From NCBI RefSeq assembly GCF_001190745.1, contig NZ_CP012196.1, positions 806,001 to 870,000 of the forward strand: a DNA stretch of 64,000 bases, read 5' to 3'. The translations under genes and the position numbers were made by a program. This DNA is from Campylobacter gracilis (GTDB lineage: Bacteria; Campylobacterota; Campylobacteria; Campylobacterales; Campylobacteraceae). Shown piece after piece: positions 8,663-16,930 of the stretch. The notes under the pieces were generated by a model. The model worked only from the letters and a program-made list of their open reading frames with translations. It made no database searches and had not been told where the DNA came from. The stretch's first letter is position 1, and every line of letters begins with the position of its first letter.

Positions 8663-10090
8663 TTATTTTAATATGTCAAAATCATAAGACGCTCTTAGCC
8701 AAAGCTCTTCGTCTGTCGTTTTGCCGTCAGAGCTACCGTTAGTATACTTTAGCTTTCTATCCATAGTTTCATAGATGGCCGATAGCTTTAGGCCTTTTAC
8801 CGCAGGGACTTTGTAAGAAACTTGCACGTCCCAGCCCTCTACGTCTATCCTAGTGCCCGGTGCTTGACCGTGCAAGCCGCCTGATCGGACGTTGCTGCCG
8901 TTGTGCTGTTTGCCATACCAGTAGTCGGCATCTAGCCTAAGACCCTCAGCGCCTACATTGCTAAAGTCGTAGCCTGCGCTAAATTTATGCAAATTCATAC
9001 CAGCAAAATTCATAAACAAAAACGGTCCGTAAATCGGAGTAGCTGTTGGCGCACCACAATCGTTACCCACGCCTTGAAGCGCCATTTGATTTTTACTAAC
9101 GGTTGAGTATGCGTATGCAAGATCAAAGCCGTAAGCATTATAAAGCCCAACCATACCCACATAAAAGTTGCCATTAAAGTCGAAATTCTCTTTTAAACTG
9201 CCGTTTGTTCTTGAGCCTTTATACATAAAGATTGCGCCAACATTCGCATTTTCAAAAAGCACAGGCGATTTGTAGCCAACCGCTGCATGGTAAAAGTTTA
9301 TATCGCCCTTTGAATTGAGCGCGTCGTCATATTCTAGGCCTGATACGTTTGCGTAAGCAACCGTAAAATTTAGACCCTGTGGTCCGCGGTACTCTACAAA
9401 AGAGTTAAAGATGTTATCGAATTCATACCCGTAAGGTCCAAAGCCGCCGATGACAACTCTATCTTTAAATCTAGGCGCACCGTGATCGCCGCCCGTTACA
9501 GCGCTTGATCTGCCAGCAAATTTCCAAAAGTCGGCTAGGCCTATAATGGTATCGATGCTATCAAGCTTTATCCTAGCGCTAACGCCCTCAAATGCCTCTT
9601 TGTACCCCACATCCGTATTTGTAGCCACAAGCGGCGGTACGAGGCCGGTGTATTTTGAGTTGTAGTACTGACGGCCGATTTTAAAGTCGATATATTCATT
9701 TTCATATCCCAAGTAGGCTTCTGAAAGCGCTATGCCTTCGCCGTTCCAGTCGTATGCAAAATAATCTTTTGCAGCCTTTGACGGACCGAAATTTACCAAG
9801 CCTTGAGCTGTAAGACCAAGTTTAAAGCCATAGTAAGAGCCGGTTAAAAATCTAAGCTCGGCACCGAGGCCGCCGATATGCTCGCGAATTCTATTTGTTC
9901 TGCTAGCCGGCGGGAAGTACTCGGTCGAGTCCATATCATAGTATGAAAATACTGTCGCGCCCATCGTGCTTGCCTGCAGAGCCTCAGCCAAGCTATCGCT
10001 AGCGCTTGCACAGGTCGCCATAGCCATAAGCGTAGCCAAACTAAGAGCAAATTTGCTCTTGTTCGTCGTCAAAAAACGTGTTTTCACCAT
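8663..10090 (-). CDS. Outer-membrane porin, OprD/Campylobacter porin type
   Basis: 475 residues from the ATG at 10090, chosen because AAAGGAG lies just upstream and a signal peptide follows (basic start, then A-L-S-L-A-T-L-M-A-M-A, cleavage near A-S-A/S-D at 31). The open frame extends further up to 10435 but that part overlaps the divergent regulator. The mature part is rich in aromatic, Gly and alternating residues typical of a beta-barrel, with strands such as F-K-I-G-R-Q-Y-Y and L-W-L-R-A-S-Y. First gene of the operon with the flavin reductase and cytochrome, so it likely admits the reductase substrate to the periplasm. It ends D-I-L-K rather than in Phe. Confidence 0.8.
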   Translation of the reverse strand: MVKTRFLTTNKSKFALSLATLMAMATCASASDSLAEALQASTMGATVFSYYDMDSTEYFPPASRTNRIREHIGGLGAELRFLTGSYYGFKLGLTAQGLVNFGPSKAAKDYFAYDWNGEGIALSEAYLGYENEYIDFKIGRQYYNSKYTGLVPPLVATNTDVGYKEAFEGVSARIKLDSIDTIIGLADFWKFAGRSSAVTGGDHGAPRFKDRVVIGGFGPYGYEFDNIFNSFVEYRGPQGLNFTVAYANVSGLEYDDALNSKGDINFYHAAVGYKSPVLFENANVGAIFMYKGSRTNGSLKENFDFNGNFYVGMVGLYNAYGFDLAYAYSTVSKNQMALQGVGNDCGAPTATPIYGPFLFMNFAGMNLHKFSAGYDFSNVGAEGLRLDADYWYGKQHNGSNVRSGGLHGQAPGTRIDVEGWDVQVSYKVPAVKGLKLSAIYETMDRKLKYTNGSSDGKTTDEELWLRASYDFDILK

Positions 10091-10238
10091 AAACTCCTTT
10101 AAATTTCTTTTTGGATACCTTCTTGGATTTATTAGCGAAATCATAACACGAAGACCCGTCAAAAACGGTAAGATTTTGGTAACATTATCTGAAAAATATT
10201 TTTTAGTTTTAAATTTTAAATTTGGTATAATTATTGCT
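10091..10238. promoter_or_regulatory. Divergent promoter region with a candidate response-regulator operator
   Basis: Between the porin operon and the two-component system. GGTAA at 10167-10171 repeats at 10178-10182, an 11-bp spacing (one helical turn) that fits tandem binding by an OmpR-type regulator. TATAAT at 10226-10231 is a -10 box for the regulator; on the other strand TATGAT (complement of 10140-10145) is a possible -10 for the porin, with the repeats upstream of it. Confidence 0.5.
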
Positions 10239-10910
10239 ATGATAGAAATTTTGCTTATAGAAGACGATCTTGAACTAGCCGAGCTTTTAAAATTTGCATT
10301 GGCAAAAAGCGAGATTGGCGTAACCATAGTCACAAATCCGCTTGAAGGACTTAAAATTTTAAATGAGAAAAATACTTTTGATGCGTTGGTTCTTGATCTT
10401 GGCTTGCCTAACATGGACGGTCTTGAAGTGTGCAAGCACGTAAGACACAGCTATCCATCTCTACCTATCATCATATCATCGGCTCGCAGCGAGACGCTAG
10501 ATAAGATAAAGGGTTTTGAGCTTGGGGCGGATGACTATATGGCAAAGCCATACGAGCCCATAGAGCTTGCATTTAGGCTAAAAGCAATACTTCGCCGAGG
10601 GATACAAAATAGCAACGACTCTAAAACTTTTTGCGTCGATAAACAAAGGCGTATCGTCATAAAAAATAAAGAGGAGATAGCGCTAACGAAAGTGGAATTT
10701 GACATTTTTATCTATCTTTATGAAAAAGAGGGGATGGTTATACCAAGAGAAGATATTTTGATAAGCTTGGGTCAGGCGAAATTTCAAAGCGGACTAAAAA
10801 GTATCGATGTGGCCATAGGACGCTTGCGTCAGAAAATAGGAGACGATCCTAAAAATCCGCGATTCATTCACCCCGTGCGCGGTATAGGGTATAAATTTAT
10901 CAATGCGTAA
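10239..10910 (+). CDS. OmpR-family response regulator
   Basis: 223 residues from ATG 10239. The receiver domain has D9/D10, phospho-acceptor D53 (L-V-L-D-L-G-L-P), Ser at 80-81 and K103 (A-K-P). The C-terminal winged helix is of OmpR type (I-D-V-A-I-G-R-L-R-Q-K-I-G then H-P-V-R-G-I-G-Y-K-F). The longer upstream frame is rejected because it runs through the porin promoter. No Shine-Dalgarno sequence precedes the ATG, and the -10 box ends only 7 bases upstream, so the mRNA may be leaderless. The stop overlaps the kinase start. It probably controls the divergent porin-reductase operon. Confidence 0.9.
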   Translation: MIEILLIEDDLELAELLKFALAKSEIGVTIVTNPLEGLKILNEKNTFDALVLDLGLPNMDGLEVCKHVRHSYPSLPIIISSARSETLDKIKGFELGADDYMAKPYEPIELAFRLKAILRRGIQNSNDSKTFCVDKQRRIVIKNKEEIALTKVEFDIFIYLYEKEGMVIPREDILISLGQAKFQSGLKSIDVAIGRLRQKIGDDPKNPRFIHPVRGIGYKFINA

Positions 10911-12180
10911 TATATCTATAATAAAGCTAATATCGTTTTTCTTTTTTGCCGCGCTCATTACGGTAAATTTGGCATTTTTTATCGAGTCAAAAAGGCAGGT
11001 AAGAGACGCGGAGTACCTTACTTATGAGCGCTTCATGCTAGGTATGCGTATACGAGGACAAGTAGAAGGTAACGCAGCTAAGCAGCTAGCGCAAATCGGC
11101 CTCAAAAATAGCGAGCTTGATCCTATTAAGATCAGGCAAGGCGGCGAGAAAATTTTTAGCGACTCGTATACCGATATGATAAGGTATAACAAAAAGTTTT
11201 ATTTTGTGCCTAGATTTTCTTCTATTGATCCTAAAATGTTTTCGCGCATTATGGATGCGGCAGGACTTAATATATCAAACAAAGATGACATCGCGAAAAA
11301 TGATGTGCCTTTAGAAAATTTAGAAGAAATTTCTTCGAATGGCATTTGGATACTCTGGCTTGTAGTAAATATCGTGATGGTCGCATTTTTTATAGCAGTT
11401 TTAAAAAAGCTACTAAGGCTTAGAAATTTAAAAAACATGATAAGAAGAGCGGGAGAAGAAGATAAATTTAGACTAATAAAAGTAGAGGCAAACGACGAAA
11501 TAGGCCAAATCGCCGGCGAATTTAATACGACGATGCAAAAAATAGATGCGATAAAGCAGGCCAGAGCGCTGTTTTTACGCAACATCTTGCACGAATTTCG
11601 CAACCCGATAATGAAAGGGCGGATCATGGCGGACATGATAGCCGAAATCTTACAAGACGATAAATTTAAAAGTAGATTAAAACAAATTTTTATAAGGCTT
11701 GAAATAATACTGGGCGAAGTCGTCAAGGTAGAAAAACTAGTATCCAACGAATGGGAGCTTAAGAAAAATAAACACCGAGTCATAGACATCATCGATCACT
11801 CGGTAGATATGCTTTTGATAAAAGACACGAGCCGCATAGAAGTGCGAGCAGATGGTGAGATAAGCGCGGTTAAGGTTGATTTTGAGCTTTATGCGACCGG
11901 AGTTAAAAATTTGATCGATAATGCCTTAAAATACTCTAGCGGCAAAGTCCTTGTAAATATAGATAAAAACGCCGTCTGCATAAGCAGCATGGGAGACGAG
12001 CTTGAACCGGAAAGACTCGACTTTGATAGAGCTTTTAATAGAAAAATCGAAACCTCAAGCTCGGGACTAGGTCTTGGGCTTTATATAGCAAATCAAATTT
12101 TTAAAAAACACGGCCATACCCTAAAATATAAGCATGAAGATGGTAAAAATAATTTTCTGATTTGTTTCATAAACGCTTGA
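10903..12180 (+). CDS. Membrane sensor histidine kinase (ArsS-like)
   Basis: 425 residues, overlapping the regulator gene by 8 bases. Two membrane segments (about 5-27 and 148-168) enclose a periplasmic sensing domain of about 120 residues. A HAMP-like linker is followed by the H-box L-H-E-F-R-N-P-I with H230, then the ATPase domain with N-L-I-D-N-A-L-K-Y and G-L-G-L-G-L-Y-I-A. The layout resembles the ArsS-type kinases of Helicobacter and Campylobacter. Gene position suggests it senses a substrate or redox condition relevant to the adjacent reductase. Codons look more AT-rich than in flanking housekeeping genes. Confidence 0.88.
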   Translation: MRNISIIKLISFFFFAALITVNLAFFIESKRQVRDAEYLTYERFMLGMRIRGQVEGNAAKQLAQIGLKNSELDPIKIRQGGEKIFSDSYTDMIRYNKKFYFVPRFSSIDPKMFSRIMDAAGLNISNKDDIAKNDVPLENLEEISSNGIWILWLVVNIVMVAFFIAVLKKLLRLRNLKNMIRRAGEEDKFRLIKVEANDEIGQIAGEFNTTMQKIDAIKQARALFLRNILHEFRNPIMKGRIMADMIAEILQDDKFKSRLKQIFIRLEIILGEVVKVEKLVSNEWELKKNKHRVIDIIDHSVDMLLIKDTSRIEVRADGEISAVKVDFELYATGVKNLIDNALKYSSGKVLVNIDKNAVCISSMGDELEPERLDFDRAFNRKIETSSSGLGLGLYIANQIFKKHGHTLKYKHEDGKNNFLICFINA

Positions 12181-12888
12181 TCTAAAAATAACTTGCTTAT
12201 TAATACTTATAGATTATTTTAGGCTAGTTATTTGCGCCGATTAATTCGTTGATAGAGTCTAACAAATCTGTTATTAATAGTACAGCGATACCCCTCCCCC
12301 TGCGATGTCTGCTAATTTTTTACTTTACGATCATTCCGAGATTTTTAGATATTTAGTCACTCCATAGAAGTCACAATAAGGTGGCTGCATAAGAATTCGC
12401 ACGCGCACGCTAAAATTTAATGGCTCTTTTGCCGCGCAGAAAAGATAAAATTTTAGTAGAGTACGGCGTGAGGGCGTCTGAATTTAAACGTGATCGTTTT
12501 GGTTGATACGTGACGTTAAATTTTTGCTACTTGTTAAGACTATGGTGATGGGTAATTTTAAAATTTTGATTTTGGCGCAGGTAAAATTTAACGACAGCGT
12601 GTTCTGTCGGCGAGGTATAATGTTGTGGGTATTTGGCAGTATATCGACGTAGTGGCGATTGGCAAGTGTTGCATATAAACGAAGCGAATTAAAATAAGAA
12701 TGCGGATGAAATTAGCGTTGCGTGATACATATAAATAGCAGCATCTCCCGTAAACGATGTGATTCGCGATAAAATTTTGCGTAAATTAAGGCTAAATTTA
12801 GCCGGAGAAATGAGAACAGATTTAAAATTTAACCGTTTTTTCAAGCGAATTTTGCCACAATTGCGCTCAAATTTTGTTGGGGCGAAAG
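12181..12888. other. Intergenic, no supported gene
   Basis: About 700 bases with several AAATTT/AAATTC hexamers. The frame at 12759-12980 has no start signal and collides with the ABC gene. Nothing else recognised. Confidence 0.5.
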
Positions 12889-14442
12889 ATGAAAAAATAT
12901 ACCAAGCAAATCCTCGCGATGCTCGCGCTAAACGCGATTTACAGCGGCTCAGGGATCTTGATTTTAAGCTTTATCAATAAATATTTGCTAGGAGAGGGCG
13001 AAAGAGGCGGCAGGATCATCGCGCTATTTTTCGGGCTTTTGGCGATATTTCTGCTGCTTTCGGTGCTAAGCCGCATCATGCTTTGCAAGATGGAAAACGA
13101 CTTCGTGTTCGATCTGCGCACCAAGATCATCAAGCAGATCATCGATACGAAGTTCGAGCGCATCGAGGCTGCGTCGAAGGCAAACCTGCTTGCGTCCCTT
13201 TCTAGCGATATTTCACGCCTGACCGAGGGCTTTATGCGCATCTCCGAGCTGATCCAAGGCGCGATGATCGTGCTATTTTGCGGCATCTACGTGTTATACA
13301 TCGCGCCTATGATGTTTGCGTTTTTATTCGTCTGGATCGGCGCGCTGATGATTTTTAATCGCTTTTTGATGAAAAAAGTCATGCAAAATTATGATCTGTA
13401 CCGCCAAAACGAGGACGTTTTGTATAAAAACTACGCCGCGGCGATCGAGGGGCACAAGGAGCTGTCACTAAGCCTAGCCAAAGCAAAGAGCCTATACGAA
13501 AACGACTTTTTGCCCAACGCGCAAAATTTGCGCCAAAGCTCGCTGCGAGCCGAGGTTTACGGCGCGTTCGCGAGTAATTTTATGAACGTGATGATGCTAG
13601 GCGCCGTAGGCTTTGTGCTTTATTTCGGGCTCAGCGGCGGTAAGGCCGATCTTGCAAACGCCGTAACGATCGCGCTTACGGTGCTTTTTTTGCGCGCGCC
13701 TTTGATGATGCTCATATTCTCGCTTCCTAGCGTGCTGCGCGCCAAGATCGCCTACGCAAAGATCAATGAGCTAGGTCTAGATCCATTCGTGCAGGGCTTT
13801 GAGCTTGCGCAAATGCAGCCGTGGCGCAGCCTGGAGCTTAAAGACGTGGGCTTTTCGTATCCAGACGGGAAATTCGGCATCAAGGGGGTGAACTTACAGC
13901 TAAATGCGGGCGAGACGGTGTTTTTAGTCGGCGAAAACGGCAGCGGAAAATCGACGCTTTTTATGATTTTGGCAGGCCTTTATACGCCGCAAGCAGGTGA
14001 AATTTTAGCCGACGGCGCGGCTCTTAAACCCTCTGATCTGCGCGCCTACAGCAACAACATAAGCGCGGTTTTCAGCGATTTTTATCTTTTCGACTACGCT
14101 ACTGGCGATGCGGACATCGCGCGCGAGTGGCTGGCGCTTACGCACCTGCAGGATAAGGTGGGGCTTAACGAGGCTAAATTTAGCACCACTAGCCTATCTA
14201 GCGGGCAGCGCAAGCGTTTGGCTCTCGTAAGCGTGCTGATGGACGGGCGAAAATTTTTGATGCTCGATGAGTTTGCCGCCGATCTCGATCCGCAGTTTCG
14301 CGCGGAGTTTTACGAGCGGATTTTGCCCGAGCTGAAATCGCGCGGATATACGATCTTTGCGATCTCGCACGATGATAAATACTTCGGCGCCGCAGATAAA
14401 ATTTATAAGATGCAAAGAGGCGAAATTTCGCGCATAAAGTAA
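12889..14442 (+). CDS. ABC transporter, fused membrane and ATPase domains, SyrD/PvdE/YojI type
   Basis: 517 residues from the ATG at 12889, preceded by GGGGCGAAAG; a TTG 15 bases upstream is less likely. About six membrane segments occupy residues 10-290. The ATPase has Walker A G-E-N-G-S-G-K-S-T at 348-356, signature L-S-S-G-Q-R-K-R-L at 436-444, Walker B F-L-M-L-D-E at 456-461, and the A-D-L-D-P D-loop. The layout and the short ATPase domain match cyclic-peptide/microcin exporters (SyrD, PvdE, YojI), which work as homodimers in the inner membrane. No peptide biosynthesis gene is nearby, so the substrate is unknown. Confidence 0.85.
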   Translation: MKKYTKQILAMLALNAIYSGSGILILSFINKYLLGEGERGGRIIALFFGLLAIFLLLSVLSRIMLCKMENDFVFDLRTKIIKQIIDTKFERIEAASKANLLASLSSDISRLTEGFMRISELIQGAMIVLFCGIYVLYIAPMMFAFLFVWIGALMIFNRFLMKKVMQNYDLYRQNEDVLYKNYAAAIEGHKELSLSLAKAKSLYENDFLPNAQNLRQSSLRAEVYGAFASNFMNVMMLGAVGFVLYFGLSGGKADLANAVTIALTVLFLRAPLMMLIFSLPSVLRAKIAYAKINELGLDPFVQGFELAQMQPWRSLELKDVGFSYPDGKFGIKGVNLQLNAGETVFLVGENGSGKSTLFMILAGLYTPQAGEILADGAALKPSDLRAYSNNISAVFSDFYLFDYATGDADIAREWLALTHLQDKVGLNEAKFSTTSLSSGQRKRLALVSVLMDGRKFLMLDEFAADLDPQFRAEFYERILPELKSRGYTIFAISHDDKYFGAADKIYKMQRGEISRIK

Positions 14443-14685
14443 AGCGGCGAAATTTTAAAATTCTACGCAAAATTTCGCGATGGAATTTGACGTCTAGATG
14501 AAATTTCGCCTTAGGATTTCGCTGCGAAATTCTACGATTGAAATTTAAGTGGCAAGGCAAAATTCGCTTAAAATTTTACAGCGCAAATTCCGCTTTGAGC
14601 CCCTATGCTAAAGTTTGCAGTAGATAGAATTTTGCCTCTTTGGCGCAAATTGCAAAAATTTAGCCGAAATTTACTAAATTTTGAT

Positions 14686-14691
14686 TATACT
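14686..14691 (+). promoter_or_regulatory. Candidate -10 box (TATACT) for cytochrome c553
   Basis: TATACT after a T/A-rich stretch, 30 bases before the ATG and well placed for a short leader containing AAGGATAGG. Confidence 0.5.
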
Positions 14692-14721
14692 GCACCCACA
14701 ATTTAAAAAGAAAGGATAGGA

Positions 14722-15042
14722 ATGAAAAAAGTTCTTATTGCATGTGCTGCGTTGGCGGCGTTTAGTTCGAGTGTATTCGCCGCTGACGGCGCTACTTTAT
14801 ATAAAAAATGCGTGGCCTGTCATGGAGCTAACGCCGAGAAGCCTTATCTTGGCGGCAAAGTACCTGCGCTAAACACCCTAAGCAAGGAAGATATCATCGC
14901 TAGCCTAAAAGGCTATAAAGACGGCACTCTGGGCGAGGGCAAGGGAAAATTTGGAATGATGGGCGTTATGAAAGGTCAAGCGGCTTCGCTTAACGATGAA
15001 TCGATCGAAGCGCTAGCCGATTTCATCGTCTCTAAAAAATAA
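14722..15042 (+). CDS. Cytochrome c553, periplasmic class I c-type cytochrome
   Basis: 106 residues. A signal peptide (residues 1-20, cleavage at V-F-A/A-D) exports it. One heme motif C-V-A-C-H at 30-34 and the axial Met in the region F-G-M-M-G-V-M make a small monoheme carrier. In Campylobacter such proteins shuttle electrons from the bc1 complex to the cbb3 oxidase or to peroxidases. It is monocistronic with its own promoter and a GC-rich hairpin downstream. Confidence 0.92.
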   Translation: MKKVLIACAALAAFSSSVFAADGATLYKKCVACHGANAEKPYLGGKVPALNTLSKEDIIASLKGYKDGTLGEGKGKFGMMGVMKGQAASLNDESIEALADFIVSKK

Positions 15043-15056
15043 TTTCAAACTTCATT

Positions 15057-15077
15057 CGGCGGGCTTCGCGCTCGCCG
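15057..15077 (+). terminator. Hairpin after cytochrome c553
   Basis: An 8-bp GC-rich stem (CGGCGGGC with GCTCGCCG, one G-U pair) and a 5-base loop, 15 bases past the stop. The T-run is weak, so termination is a guess. Confidence 0.4.
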
Positions 15078-15143
15078 AGCTTCGCTTAATTTAAAATTTC
15101 AAAATTCTACGCTAATATCACGTAAAAATTCCAAAGGCTCATA

Positions 15144-15998
15144 ATGTTTAACGGACTGATCAGAGAGATCGCGCAGGTCGCGAGCTTTAGCGGCGATTTG
15201 CTGCGACTGCGCGCGAAATACCGCCCCGCACTCGGCGATAGCGTCGCGGTAAACGGCGCGTGCCTGAGCGTGACGCGGCTTTTTGCAGACGGATTTGCGG
15301 TTCAGCTTTCGAGCGAAACGGCGCGCGTCATCGCCGTGCAAAACCTGCGCGGCTCTGTGCATATCGAGCCTGCGATGCGGATTGGAGATCGCATAGACGG
15401 GCATTTGATCCAAGGGCACGTCGATGCCGTGGGCGAAATTTATAAAATTTCAAAGCTTGCAAGCGGCGTCGATTTTTTTATCCGCGCGCCGCTGCATATA
15501 GCGCCGCTGCTAGCGCCGAAGGGCTCGGTAGCGATCGACGGCGTGAGCTTAACGATCAACGAAGTGCTTGAGGGCAGCGGCACGCCCGGGCGAAATTTTA
15601 ACAGCCAAGGTCTTGACGGCGGAAATTTTACTCGTAAAGAGCCGCGCGGCGCAAATTCTAACGGTGCAAGCTCGCACGGGCCAAATTCTAGCGGCTCAAA
15701 TTCCGTTCGCGATCTAAACTCCTCGGACGCAAATTTAAAGAGCGGAGCGCAAAGCTGCGCTATTCGCCTTACGATCATCCCGCTCACGCTCAAAGATACG
15801 CTCTTTGGATCCTACAAAATCGGGCGTCGCGTAAATATCGAGACCGATCTGCTTGCGCGATACGTCGCGGCGCAGCTGGGATTTGCCTGCGGACAGCCCG
15901 TCGGACGCGGCACTGTCGCGGCGCGCGATGAGAGCGCCAAGGGCGAAAAAGAGGGGCTTTCGTGGGACGCGGTAGATAAAATTTTGAGCCTGTATTAA
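15144..15998 (+). CDS. ribE: Riboflavin synthase alpha chain with a repeat insertion
   Basis: 284 residues against about 200 for the family. It makes riboflavin from two 6,7-dimethyl-8-ribityllumazine molecules. The two lumazine-binding repeats are visible: M-F-N-G-L-I at the start with V-N-G-A-C-L-S-V, then G-H-L-I-Q-G-H-V-D and I-D-G-V-S-L-T-I-N, and near the end T-L-F-G-S-Y-K-I-G-R-R-V-N-I-E. Between I-N-E-V and R-L-T-I-I-P-L-T (about residues 145-204) lies an Asn/Ser/Gly-rich insertion in which Asn-Phe or Asn-Ser recurs at 151, 161, 171 and 181, a strict decapeptide repeat. The insertion falls in a loop between strands, so the enzyme may still fold. Followed by a pgeF-like gene. Confidence 0.92.
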   Translation: MFNGLIREIAQVASFSGDLLRLRAKYRPALGDSVAVNGACLSVTRLFADGFAVQLSSETARVIAVQNLRGSVHIEPAMRIGDRIDGHLIQGHVDAVGEIYKISKLASGVDFFIRAPLHIAPLLAPKGSVAIDGVSLTINEVLEGSGTPGRNFNSQGLDGGNFTRKEPRGANSNGASSHGPNSSGSNSVRDLNSSDANLKSGAQSCAIRLTIIPLTLKDTLFGSYKIGRRVNIETDLLARYVAAQLGFACGQPVGRGTVAARDESAKGEKEGLSWDAVDKILSLY

Positions 15999-16008
15999 GC
16001 GGCGTGCG

Positions 16009-16743
16009 ATGGATAAAATCGAAATTTGCAGAGAAAATCTTGAGTTTGTATTGGACCGACGCGGCGTGCTGGCGGGCTTTAGCACGCGGCTTGGCGGCGT
16101 AAGCGGCGGAGCCTACGCAAGCCTAAATTTAGGAGATCACGTAGGTGACGATCCGCAAAGCGTCGCGCAAAACCGCGAAATTTTAGCCGCCGCGCTCGGT
16201 ATCGCGCCTCGAAATTTAAAATTTATGCGCCAAATCCACTCAAACCGCGTTGAAATTTTACGCGCAGATAGCGATGAAATCCCGCCATGCGACGGGCTTA
16301 TAACCGATCTGCGCGGCGTGGCGCTGTGCGTGCTGGTAGCGGACTGTTCGCCCGTGCTGATCGCGGACGAGCGGCGCGGCGTGGTTGCTGCGGTGCATGC
16401 AGGGCGCGCGGGCGTGAGCCAGCGGATCTGCACCAATGCAATAAATTTGATGAGCGAGCGCTTCGGCTGCGTCGCTGCAGAGATGAAGGTATTCGTGGGC
16501 GCGAATATTAAGGCGCGAAACTACGAACTTGGCGAGCTTGATCTGGGCGAGTTTGAGCGCTACAAAACGCAGGGGCATTTCGATCTAAACGCCGCACTTC
16601 GCGACGAGCTCGCAGCTGCGGGTGTGCGAAACGTTAAATTTGATCCGCGCTGCACTTTTGAGAGCGAGCGGCATTTTTCATACCGTAGAGATGGCGTCAC
16701 GGGGCGCTTCTGCGGCTTTGTGATGAATAAACTATGCCGATGA
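16009..16743 (+). CDS. pgeF: YfiH/PgeF-family laccase-domain protein (purine nucleoside phosphorylase / peptidoglycan editing factor)
   Basis: 244 residues, normal length. Family members are reported as copper-independent purine nucleoside phosphorylases/adenosine deaminases and as editing factors removing mis-incorporated Ser from peptidoglycan. The metal or active-site residues are seen as Q-I-H-S-N-R, V-A-D-C-S-P-V and A-V-H-A-G-R-A-G. The usual later G-P-x-I-G-x-C-C-Y motif reads G-A-N-I-K-A-R-N-Y, so the second Cys motif is lost. Starts 11 bases after ribE and is probably co-transcribed. Confidence 0.88.
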   Translation: MDKIEICRENLEFVLDRRGVLAGFSTRLGGVSGGAYASLNLGDHVGDDPQSVAQNREILAAALGIAPRNLKFMRQIHSNRVEILRADSDEIPPCDGLITDLRGVALCVLVADCSPVLIADERRGVVAAVHAGRAGVSQRICTNAINLMSERFGCVAAEMKVFVGANIKARNYELGELDLGEFERYKTQGHFDLNAALRDELAAAGVRNVKFDPRCTFESERHFSYRRDGVTGRFCGFVMNKLCR

Positions 16744-16930
16744 AAAGCAAAACAGGATATAAAATTTCTCCGCGAGACTGCCGAAATTTCCCGAAACTCT
16801 ATAAAATTTGACGTAGAGGCGCTGCAAAGCGAAACGGCGAAAAAGAGGCGAGATTGCGGTGCGACATCGCAGTCAAGAAGGCTAAAAAACGTAAAATTTA
16901 CAATCAAAAATCCAAAGCAAAGGAGAAAAT

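Noticed and set aside
9966-10238. N-terminal extension of the response regulator
   Set aside because: The upstream frame crosses the porin start and promoter region; the receiver domain begins normally at ATG 10239.
10091-10435. N-terminal extension of the porin
   Set aside because: It overlaps the divergent regulator, and a good ribosome-binding site plus signal peptide begin at 10090.
12759-12980. 73-codon open frame overlapping the ABC gene start
   Set aside because: No start site; the ABC protein start at 12889 is in another frame and well supported.
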